Shown here: one piece after another, positions 1-5,775 of the stretch
How positions within the stretch are numbered: the stretch's first letter is position 1
Layout of the letters: each line of letters opens with the position of its first letter
Source of the DNA: a virus
Reading direction: 5' to 3' (one strand)
Length of the DNA stretch: 37,852 bases
IMG/VR virus record: IMGVR_UViG_3300048011_000833
Coordinates: 1 to 37,852 of that record
The notes under the pieces: model-generated
Seen by the model: the letters and a program-made list of their open reading frames with translations, nothing else
Database searches by the model: none
What the model was told of the DNA's origin: nothing
Position numbers and translations under genes: made by a program

Positions 1-277
1 GAATTTTAAAAGGAGTTGAGTTTTCTTTGTTTTTCTGTGTGCAAAATTCAGCAAGAATGTCAAGTGCAGCATTGACTTCGCTGTCACTGTCCATGGTGTT
101 GTATTGTCCATAGCGTTCAACACGGTTGGGAGAACCTACATAAACATCAGGCAAGTGACTGCTGTAGTTTGCTGCCGCTGGGCCCATTCCTTGGCCTTTT
201 GTTAAACTAAATGGCGAATAACTTCCGCCGGTGTTTGCTGATGTTGGTACTGGTGTAAAATATTTTTTCCAACTCAT
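1..277 (-). CDS. 20: Portal vertex protein gp20, N-terminal part (runs off window)
   Basis: The dodecameric portal forms the head vertex through which DNA is packaged and to which the tail docks. Translating the minus strand from the ATG at 277-275 gives 92 residues, starting MSWKKYFTPVP and containing the stretch SSHLPDVYVGSPNRVERYGQ followed by an acidic segment and ALDILAEFCT. This arrangement, including the S-E-V-N-A-A-L-D-I-L-A-E helix, is characteristic of T4-type portals near the N-terminus. The gene continues beyond base 1, so only about a sixth of a typical portal (about 520-560 residues) is visible. Its start overlaps the stop of the upstream tape-measure gene as ATGA, which suggests translational coupling and a shared late transcript. 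The family assignment is by recognition of the N-terminal motif, not by a search. Confidence 0.88.
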   Translation of the reverse strand, partial: MSWKKYFTPVPTSANTGGSYSPFSLTKGQGMGPAAANYSSHLPDVYVGSPNRVERYGQYNTMDSDSEVNAALDILAEFCTQKNKENSTPFKI

Positions 278-2700
278 GCCATTAAATCACTTCCCAATTT
301 TTTTATTCCTCTAGCAGTTCGTTCCTGGTGTGCCACACTCTGTGACATTAAGTCTCGAATCTGCGCTGTAAGTGTATTTAGCTGGTTAATAGCACCTGGA
401 AGGTCGTTCACGGCGCCAGCTTCGCTTGGATTGAGCACACGCTCACCTTTGTGGATTTGAGCAACAGTGTCGCTCGGTTCTGTAGTTTTTCCTGTTGCTT
501 TAAGTGTTCCAACACGTCTTACTGGTAAGCCTTCGGGTACAATTACATCTTGGCCTGCGGCTCTAAGTGCGTCAATTGCTGCTTGAACTGTGTCTACTTG
601 TGCTCCGACTGGGGCAATTCCGTAGCTTAACTGACTTTGCATACTAGCAATTCCTGTTTCTACCTTTTCTTGTAGCTTTGATGTAACACTTGCTGCATCA
701 CTTTCGCTGAGTCTGCCTTCTGCAAGACCTCTAGCTTCAAATGCTTCTCGTTCTGCTTCTAATCTTGAGTTGCTTAATATTCCAATTTTGCTGTCAATTG
801 CTTCTTGCAAACTAAGCATCAGTCCTTCAAAGTAGTAGCTGATTGTACTCGTAAGTCGTTGTCCAGTTTCTGAATTAAAGAAACTGTTCAACCCGTCGAT
901 TAGTGCATTTCCTATTCTAGTACCAAGACTGTCTCCTGCTTCGTTGGGAGGAAACAACTTGTCCATAACTTGTTCAAAAATACTTTTTCCTGCTGTTGCC
1001 GAATCTTCAAGACCAGCAAGTTCATAAAATTTATCTCTTGCAGCTGTCATCAAACGTGAGAAGCCATTAGAAATAGTTTCAATTAGGCCGCCTTCTCTGT
1101 AAAATTCAGGACCTTCGTTGACTTCTCTGCCCATGAACATATTAGTAAACCAGTCTTTTAATTGTTTTCCTAGTTCGCCTGCACGTTCTCTCAGGTATTC
1201 CATTGGAGACTGTCTATTTACAGCGTTTGGCGATGTAGCTGCTGTGAATGCTTCAACTTCGCCTCTTATGGTGTTTGTAAGTTTTGTCAAGTATCCTTCT
1301 GGGCCAGTTAGCTTGTTGACTACTGCACTTATGCCATCGCTCAAACTACCAAATGCACCGCCTGCAACATTGCCGTCTTTTGAATTAAACAAACTACTAA
1401 GAGCTGTTCCTAAACTAGTGCTAAGTGCAGACATACTTTTGCCAAACTCGCTGTTGATAATAGCATCAAGCACATTGGTTTTGACTTGTTGTAGTTGATT
1501 GCCAAAGCTGGTCAAGAAGTCTGTGACATTTTCTTGGGCACTCTGTTGTTTAGCAGCAGCCTGTGGATCAATATTTTGCATTGATCTAAATGCTCCTAAA
1601 CTATCAAATAATGCTCCAAGAGGATTGCCTTCTAGTGCTCGTTGCGTGCCTCCTGTAAATCTGTTGAGTGCATCGGCTACTTCCGGCCCTGCTTGCTGAA
1701 TAGCTGTCAAGAATTGTTCGTCAGTCATACTACCTGCATTTTCAAGAATGCCTGCAAACTTTTGTCCAGCTTCGCCGCTTGCCATCAACCCTTTGTACAA
1801 ATCACTCATGCCGCCTTCGCCGCCTGCGATCAATGAAAGATCATCTGCAAACTGTGGTCCAAGCATTTGAGCAATAGTTCCAATGTTTTTACTTAAATTA
1901 TCTGCACCGTCTGCACTTGCACGAGATAGCAATGCTTGAAACTTTGCATTGTTTCCTAATGCTTGTTGTTGCTCGAGCAGTGCGTCTCTACTCAGTCCTG
2001 TGGCTTTTGAAAGTTTGTCTATTTCAACTAGATAGTCTTGACTGCCTTTGATTAGTGCTCGATCTGACATACCTTGAAGTCTACCCTGCAATGCTTGCAC
2101 TTGAATATAATTCATCAAGCCATCGTTTACATCGCCAATGGTAAATCCTAGATCAAACAATCTATCACCGAGATCTCCTTGGCGCATTGTTCTACTGAGC
2201 TGTCCAAACTCTTTTGCACCTTGAGTAACTGTCCCGCCCAGCATTCTCAACACTTCGCTGTTGTCTTGAACCACTCGATAAAATTCGTCCATGCGCATTG
2301 CACTCATACCTGCGGTTGTCATCATGTCAAAAATACTGTTGTTGAATCCTGCACCTACTTGACTTAGACTTCTAAACTGATCAACATTGTCGTCGAGGTA
2401 TTCAACCAAGTTTTGTAATCTGCTGCTGGCTCCAAGAATGTGCCCGCTGAAGTCACTAACCCTATCTCCACCAAAAACAAATTCTTTTGTAAGTCCTTTG
2501 ACAGCGCCAGTTGCTTTTGCCAACATTGATGCTTTTTCTTTTTCAGCTTTGTTGCTTGTTTCTACCAGTCGTTGGCGTGTTCTAGCAGCCGCAGTTGCAT
2601 TTGTGGAGTTTTGTGTAGTTGCTTCTAGCAGTCTTTGAAGTGTAACTTCGCTGGCTACGCCGCTCCTGCCGCCTACATTTTTAATTTCAACTTCGTCCAA
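274..2700 (-). CDS. Probable tail tape-measure protein (808 aa)
   Basis: Tape-measure proteins set tail length and sit inside the tail tube until DNA ejection. The predicted product is 808 residues, largely alanine-, glutamine- and leucine-rich and apparently helical. Near the C-terminus (about residues 750-761) it carries HKGERVLNPSEA, a motif I associate with the C-terminal end of many tape-measure proteins. T4 gp29 is 590 residues. If a helical tape follows about 1.5 angstroms per residue, 808 residues would imply a tail of up to about 120 nm (inference). The start is TTG at 2700-2698, with a weak AAGAG-type ribosome site just upstream. A CATAAATA late-promoter match lies 57 bases upstream. 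The gene is divergent from the gp26-like gene and its frameshifted partner, which fits the tail-chaperone idea, and its stop overlaps the portal start. An alternative is another large helical virion protein. Confidence 0.68.
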   Translation of the reverse strand: MDEVEIKNVGGRSGVASEVTLQRLLEATTQNSTNATAAARTRQRLVETSNKAEKEKASMLAKATGAVKGLTKEFVFGGDRVSDFSGHILGASSRLQNLVEYLDDNVDQFRSLSQVGAGFNNSIFDMMTTAGMSAMRMDEFYRVVQDNSEVLRMLGGTVTQGAKEFGQLSRTMRQGDLGDRLFDLGFTIGDVNDGLMNYIQVQALQGRLQGMSDRALIKGSQDYLVEIDKLSKATGLSRDALLEQQQALGNNAKFQALLSRASADGADNLSKNIGTIAQMLGPQFADDLSLIAGGEGGMSDLYKGLMASGEAGQKFAGILENAGSMTDEQFLTAIQQAGPEVADALNRFTGGTQRALEGNPLGALFDSLGAFRSMQNIDPQAAAKQQSAQENVTDFLTSFGNQLQQVKTNVLDAIINSEFGKSMSALSTSLGTALSSLFNSKDGNVAGGAFGSLSDGISAVVNKLTGPEGYLTKLTNTIRGEVEAFTAATSPNAVNRQSPMEYLRERAGELGKQLKDWFTNMFMGREVNEGPEFYREGGLIETISNGFSRLMTAARDKFYELAGLEDSATAGKSIFEQVMDKLFPPNEAGDSLGTRIGNALIDGLNSFFNSETGQRLTSTISYYFEGLMLSLQEAIDSKIGILSNSRLEAEREAFEARGLAEGRLSESDAASVTSKLQEKVETGIASMQSQLSYGIAPVGAQVDTVQAAIDALRAAGQDVIVPEGLPVRRVGTLKATGKTTEPSDTVAQIHKGERVLNPSEAGAVNDLPGAINQLNTLTAQIRDLMSQSVAHQERTARGIKKLGSDLMA

Positions 2701-2756
2701 CTTGATCTCTTATCTATGTTAAATACGTATATAATGACATAAGGTATATACTATAC

Positions 2757-2764
2757 TATTTATG
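2757..2764 (-). promoter_or_regulatory. Late promoter candidate (CATAAATA) for tape-measure/portal transcript
   Basis: On the minus strand this reads CATAAATA, seven of eight bases of the T4 late promoter TATAAATA. It lies 57 bases upstream of the TTG start at 2700. The same type of site precedes gp6 and the last partial gene, so I read it as the phage's own late element recognised by gp55. The 77-base gap between the divergent genes also holds GTTAAATA on the plus strand at 2718-2725, a weaker candidate for gp26. Confidence 0.55.
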
Positions 2765-2777
2765 CGGAGAAAAAAAT

Positions 2778-3635
2778 ATGGAAAACGTCTCTAACAACCC
2801 GTTAGCAAAACACTTTAGACAGCCAAAGTTGTTTATTAGATTGCCCAGTAACGGTGCTTACTACCCTGCTGGTACGTTTGAACCAACTGAAAACATGGAG
2901 TTTCCAGTTTACCCAATGACGGCAAAAGACGAAATACTTTTTAAAACGCCGGATGCACTGCTCAACGGACAGAGCATTGTTAGTGTGATTCAAAATTGTG
3001 TGCCAAACATCAAGAACGGATGGATGGTGCCCAGCATTGACATTGATGCTATCTTGATAGCTATTCGCATTGCCACTTACGGCGACACAATGGATCTAGA
3101 ATTTAAAATTCCTGAGACCGATGAAGAACGTGCATATGAAATCAAACTCACTCCGCTGTTGGACACACTCACAGGTCAAGAGTACGATTCTGTGATCACT
3201 CATGGACAGTTTACATTTGAAATTGCTCCGGGCAATTACAAAACATTCACAGATCAAAGTTTGAAAACTTTTGAAGAGCAAAGACTGTTTAGAACTGTCA
3301 ACAATGACGAACTAGACGACAAACAAAAGTTGGAAATTTTCAATGAGAGTTTTGGACGCCTAACAGACATCAACATCGGTACAATCTTCAACCAAGTGAA
3401 AAGCATCACAGTAGCAGGTGAAGATCCAGTTACCAACCCAGCACATGTTAGAGAATTTTTAGACAACGCTGACACACATGTTTACAAACTATTGCTGGAC
3501 CACATTGATGCACAGCGTCAAAAATTTCAAATCAAACCTTTTGAAATCACAACAACCGAAGAGGATCGTGCAAACGGAGCGCCTGAAAGTTTTCAAGTTC
3601 CGTTCACGTTTGATCAAGCAAATTTTTTCGGCTAA
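2778..3635 (+). CDS. 26: gp26-like baseplate hub/tail assembly protein; zero-frame product of a frameshifting pair
   Basis: The 285-residue product belongs to the T4 gp26-type baseplate family. The N-terminal stretch RQPKLFIRLPSNGAYYP and the following PMTAKDEILFKTPDALLNG are the family hallmark. T4 gp26 is 208 residues, so this one is longer. T4 gp26 acts in hub assembly and is thought to help mount the tape-measure protein. ATG at 2778 follows GGAG with an 8-base spacer. The gene ends in a run of six T at 3623-3628: codons AAT TTT TTC GGC TAA contain the slippery heptamer T TTT TTC immediately before the stop. A -1 slip there would replace the last residue and stop with the 76 codons of the next ORF, giving a fusion of about 360 residues. 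Identification of the family is firm; the frameshift is inferred from sequence. Confidence 0.85.
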   Translation: MENVSNNPLAKHFRQPKLFIRLPSNGAYYPAGTFEPTENMEFPVYPMTAKDEILFKTPDALLNGQSIVSVIQNCVPNIKNGWMVPSIDIDAILIAIRIATYGDTMDLEFKIPETDEERAYEIKLTPLLDTLTGQEYDSVITHGQFTFEIAPGNYKTFTDQSLKTFEEQRLFRTVNNDELDDKQKLEIFNESFGRLTDINIGTIFNQVKSITVAGEDPVTNPAHVREFLDNADTHVYKLLLDHIDAQRQKFQIKPFEITTTEEDRANGAPESFQVPFTFDQANFFG

Positions 3636-3664
3636 GGATCTTGACATGGTCCATTGACGAGATC
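3623..3664 (+). promoter_or_regulatory. Programmed -1 ribosomal frameshift signal (slippery T TTT TTC plus stem-loop)
   Basis: In the gp26 frame the heptamer T TTT TTC occupies 3623-3629 and fits X XXY YYZ. Seven bases later a 7-bp stem pairs 3637-3643 (GATCTTG) with 3658-3664 (CGAGATC), including one G-U pair. Its 14-base loop can add a short inner ATG/CAT stem. Slip site, spacer and stem therefore have canonical geometry. The -1 frame has a stop at 3611-3613, just upstream of the slip site, and is then open to 3859. The zero-frame stop is at 3633-3635. The stem covers the TTG at 3641, the only upstream start of the small ORF, which further argues against separate initiation. Not tested experimentally here. 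Confidence 0.72.
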
Positions 3665-3859
3665 ATGGAAGAAGTTAAGGTCCTGGAAAACAGTGTAAAG
3701 CAATTTAAATTTGATTTGAGTAGACTGTGTTGGTACATGAGAGGTGGACTAACACTCAGCGAAGCATACGAGTTGTCACACGAGGACAGACAAGTGATCA
3801 GTCAGTTGATAGAAGACAACTTGGAGACTGCCAAGAAAACCGGGCAGCCATTCTTTTGA
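3641..3859 (+). CDS. Small tail-assembly chaperone-like ORF, probably made as a gp26 fusion
   Basis: The ORF gives 72 residues from the TTG at 3641, or 76 extra residues if entered by the -1 slip at 3629. It is mostly helical with a CWYMRGGLTLSEAYELS core, then a charged helix ending TGQPFF. No strong family match is known to me. A short helical ORF with a W-x-x-x-G core reached by frameshift and placed beside a tape-measure gene resembles the lambda G-T and P2 E-E' tail chaperone arrangement. Independent initiation looks poor: AAGGA is only two bases from the TTG, and the next in-frame ATG, at 3665, has only a weak GAG upstream. Its stop (TGA, 3857-3859) abuts the stop of the convergent gene at 3860 with no spacer. 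The function is an inference from context. Confidence 0.72.
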   Translation: MTWSIDEIMEEVKVLENSVKQFKFDLSRLCWYMRGGLTLSEAYELSHEDRQVISQLIEDNLETAKKTGQPFF

Positions 3860-4492
3860 TTATTTGCTAACTTTGTATCCAGCAGCTTGCAACTTGTCAA
3901 TAGCTGCTTGTGTCTCTGGATCAACTCTGCCTGATTTAAAACTGGCTTTTGGATCGTCTTGTGCAAATCTACTTTTGTCAAATCCTGCTTTGCCGCCAAA
4001 GCCTTTTGCAACAACTTGAGAAATAATATTTTTTACTTCTCTCTTGGTTAATATATCATCGCCAGCTGCTTCACCAACTTTTCCAAATGAAGATAACTTT
4101 TGATTTTTGTCAAAGTTTTTGTCCACAACAGTCTCTGGGCCCATGCCAGCTGCTTGATCAGCAGCAGCTTTTTTTTGTGCAGCAGCATCAGCTTTGCCTT
4201 GCACCTTGGCTGCTTTTTTCATGCCTTTGCTTTGAAATTGATTTACAATAGGTTCTGCAATTTGACCCATGCCTTTTTGATCAAAGTACTTGAGAATATT
4301 ATCAGCAGTTGCTTTTTGCTTTGATGTCTTGAGATAATTCAACAACTCAACTTCCATTTGACGCTGTTCATCTTTAACAGCACCTTTTTGTGTTTTCTTT
4401 ACTTGTCTGTTGAGTTTTGCTTTCTTGCCAAACACAGGCACATCAATCTCAGCCAATTCATTTTGTTCTGCTATAATATGAAACACTTGCAT
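3860..4492 (-). CDS. Hypothetical late protein, 210 aa
   Basis: I do not recognise this protein. It begins MQVFHIIAEQNELAEIDVP, followed by a basic K/R-rich segment, then NYLKTSKQKATADNILKYFD, which could be a small helical module. An Ala/Lys-rich low-complexity middle follows, then a second helical piece (LTKREVKNIISQVV) and a C-terminal DPETQAAIDKLQAAGYKVSK. There is no signal peptide or membrane segment. Composition and a late promoter suggest an internal virion or scaffold-type protein, but that is a guess. The ATG at 4492-4490 has AGGA a few bases upstream, and a perfect TATAAATA late promoter lies 34 bases upstream. It converges on the gp26 chaperone ORF with no intergenic base, so any terminators must lie inside coding sequence. 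Confidence 0.75.
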   Translation of the reverse strand: MQVFHIIAEQNELAEIDVPVFGKKAKLNRQVKKTQKGAVKDEQRQMEVELLNYLKTSKQKATADNILKYFDQKGMGQIAEPIVNQFQSKGMKKAAKVQGKADAAAQKKAAADQAAGMGPETVVDKNFDKNQKLSSFGKVGEAAGDDILTKREVKNIISQVVAKGFGGKAGFDKSRFAQDDPKASFKSGRVDPETQAAIDKLQAAGYKVSK

Positions 4493-4525
4493 GTGATTAA
4501 TCCTTAGTTGTAATGTTGTTATAGT

Positions 4526-4533
4526 TATTTATA
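4526..4533 (-). promoter_or_regulatory. T4-type late promoter, perfect TATAAATA
   Basis: On the minus strand these bases read TATAAATA exactly, the T4 late promoter -10 element recognised by gp55. It sits 34 bases before the ATG of the 210-residue ORF, giving an expected start near 4519 and a leader of about 27 bases containing the AGGA ribosome site. It is the best late promoter match in the window and supports gp55-dependent late transcription. Confidence 0.72.
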
Positions 4534-4559
4534 CATTTATGATGAACTAACGTTCATCA

Positions 4560-4592
4560 GTGTTATCGCTATCGCTCAACACATGTTTTTTT
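4560..4592 (+). terminator. Possible weak terminator (stem plus T7)
   Basis: A 5-bp stem GTGTT/AACAC (4560-4564 with 4578-4582) with a 13-base loop is followed by seven T at 4586-4592. It could stop plus-strand read-through from the gp26 pair before the RNA locus. The stem is weak and the site overlaps the -35 of the promoter at 4576, so the T-run may be incidental. Confidence 0.25.
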
Positions 4593-4604
4593 GTTTTGTA
4601 TAAT
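4576..4604 (+). promoter_or_regulatory. Sigma70-like promoter for the candidate RNA
   Basis: TATAAT at 4599-4604 is a perfect -10. It is preceded at exactly 17 bases by TCAACA (4576-4581), four of six matches to TTGACA. The expected start, about 4611, coincides with the first base of the 5' stem-loop of the RNA candidate. Confidence 0.5.
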
Positions 4605-4610
4605 TAGAAG

Positions 4611-5039
4611 TGATTTACTATATGAAGATTCATTATGACGTATGTCATAATGTTTAAGTTTCATGTAGATCGTTTCAGTCAGACGGAACCTGTTACGGTC
4701 CCATCTTTCTCAAAGAAAAACTTCATGTGAGTCTTATCCAGCCGAGAACTTGGAAGTAGGTGTTTTCTGCTACACAATGGGCTCTGACCTTTCCCAACCT
4801 ACGTCGACATCATGACAACATGCTTTTGTAAAACAACACGTTGATGTTATTTTACAGAATGCATGTTATCACTACCTCTCGCTTCGTTCCTAATGCTAAA
4901 GAGTTTTTATGTGTAATGTGCAGTTTTTCGACAGCCAACAATCTATCTACGTCAACCTATTAGCCCAATTTGTTTGATGGCTTCCTCACAGTGGTGAGTC
5001 GATCAACGTGTTACGTGTGCTTCTATACGAGAGCTTTTT
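4611..5039 (+). ncRNA. Candidate structured non-coding RNA, about 430 nt
   Basis: Helices seen by eye, in order. A 10-bp helix pairs 4618-4627 with 4659-4668 and encloses a perfect 9-bp hairpin, 4631-4639/4644-4652. A 5-bp hairpin lies at 4672-4676/4685-4689. A long-range CCCAT/ATGGG pairing joins 4700-4704 to 4777-4781, extended by GGT/ACC. A hairpin of about 23 bp spans 4814-4870. A three-way junction is formed by 4928-4932/4998-5002, 4933-4941/4970-4982 and a hairpin at 4985-4998. The region 4835-4845, at the loop end of the long hairpin, is perfectly complementary over 11 bases to 5002-5012, allowing a pseudoknot or an alternative fold. More G-U pairs are gained on the plus strand than on the minus, and a promoter precedes it. 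No known family was recognised; the strand is not certain. Confidence 0.42.
5019..5039 (+). terminator. Weak intrinsic terminator candidate at the RNA 3' end
   Basis: GCTTCT at 5019-5024 can pair imperfectly with GAGAGC at 5029-5034 (including G-U pairs and one mismatch) around ATAC, followed by five T at 5035-5039. It is placed where the candidate RNA should end. The stem is weak, so efficiency is doubtful. Confidence 0.3.
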
Positions 5040-5072
5040 CCACAGCGGTGTTTATAAACTGGCCCGCCAACC

Positions 5073-5522
5073 TTATGTGTTGGATTGCTTTGCCTGGATG
5101 TTGTGTTCTAACAATGCCTGTTTGAGTTTGTCTGATCCGCCTACTCTAACATTGATGATACCATTGTAGTATTCATCCGTTTCAAGCACCCGCCTGTCAA
5201 ATTGTTCTCTTGCCTCTATGTAGGACATTTCGCCTCTACCTTTACATAGGTATAATATTTCTCTTGTAAACTTGTCTTCGCCTAGTGCAGCAATGTCTGC
5301 GTTCAGTCTATCACTGGATCCCCAGTAAGTACGCCAATCGCTTTCTTTAGTGCCGCGTCTTTTGTTCTTTTTGCCTTTTAAAGGTGGCTTAGTAGTTTTA
5401 AATCTTGCTAGTTTTTTGCCTATGTACTTTTGATTGTTAGTAAGGTTGGTGATAAGATAAACAAAACCTTCGTACTCGTCTGGTATTTCAGTTATTTCTT
5501 TACCTTGATATGTCCAACTCAT
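5073..5522 (-). CDS. GIY-YIG nuclease-like protein, 149 aa
   Basis: The protein has a GIY-YIG-type layout. FVYLITN at residues 20-26 stands for the GIY strand and KYIGKK (YIG at 33-35) for the second motif. A basic lysine-rich insert follows, then SDWRTYWGSS (61-70), an FTREILYLC segment and YIEAREQF (101-108) holding the expected catalytic glutamate. Such small proteins are common in T4-like phages, where relatives act as free-standing homing endonucleases or repair-type nucleases. I cannot tell which applies here. It is the last gene of the gp47-gp46 operon, starting 7 bases after the stop of the preceding ORF with only a weak ribosome site, so coupling is likely. The candidate structured RNA lies just beyond its stop, on the other strand. 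Confidence 0.7.
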   Translation of the reverse strand: MSWTYQGKEITEIPDEYEGFVYLITNLTNNQKYIGKKLARFKTTKPPLKGKKNKRRGTKESDWRTYWGSSDRLNADIAALGEDKFTREILYLCKGRGEMSYIEAREQFDRRVLETDEYYNGIINVRVGGSDKLKQALLEHNIQAKQSNT

Positions 5523-5529
5523 ACAGTAG

Positions 5530-5775
5530 TTACTTTTTTGCCTTTACCTCACGTGCCTTTTTTGGATTATTGTTTTTTCTTCCGTCTTCAATGTGCCTAA
5601 TGTGTTCGTCTAGTATTTCATTTCGTCTCACTGTGCATAAGTCACGCAGTTCGATGAGCTTTTTTCTTACCTTGCGTCTCTTTAATTCAGCAGGACGTTG
5701 TTGGAATATTTCATTTAGTTCAAAATATTCTAACACTGTCTTGATCAGCTTGTCGTGTGTGTCGTCTTCGTTCAT
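5530..5775 (-). CDS. Small conserved-looking basic protein, 81 aa
   Basis: I do not recognise this protein securely. It starts with an acidic stretch (MNEDDTHDK), continues with helical LIKTVLEYFELNEIF and the basic helix ELKRRKVRKKLIELRDL, and ends in a lysine-rich tail (NPKKAREVKAKK). The composition suggests nucleic-acid or protein binding. Its ATG overlaps the gp46 stop as ATGA, so it is translationally coupled to the recombination genes and may be an accessory factor in DNA metabolism. That role is inferred only from the operon. Confidence 0.65.
   Translation of the reverse strand: MNEDDTHDKLIKTVLEYFELNEIFQQRPAELKRRKVRKKLIELRDLCTVRRNEILDEHIRHIEDGRKNNNPKKAREVKAKK

Larger units (their letters stand above)
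4493..5072. other. 580-base gene-poor region between two minus-strand genes
   Basis: No convincing protein gene is present; the longest plus ORF I noticed is 39 codons from 4844, with no ribosome site. The region instead holds the late promoter at 4526-4533, a perfect 7-bp inverted repeat at 4541-4558 (GATGAAC/GTTCATC), a direct repeat ATCGCT ATCGCT at 4565-4576, a sigma70-like promoter at 4576-4604 and the candidate structured RNA at 4611-5039. A perfect 10-base palindrome, GTTTATAAAC, lies at about 5050-5059. I found no tRNA arms and no tmRNA-type tag reading frame. Confidence 0.7.

Noticed and set aside
4844-4963. 39-codon plus-strand ORF inside the gene-poor region
   Set aside because: No ribosome site, composition unlike neighbouring genes, and it overlaps the right arm of the long hairpin; better explained as chance within an RNA-like region.
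4490-5072. tRNA or tmRNA in the gene-poor region
   Set aside because: I looked for T-arm consensus and cloverleaf spacing on both strands and found none; no tag-like reading frame was seen.
5073-5522. Group I intron or HEARO-type element formed by the GIY-YIG ORF and the adjacent RNA-like region
   Set aside because: No split gene flanks the region, the ORF is on the strand opposite the favoured RNA strand, and it is not embedded in the structure.
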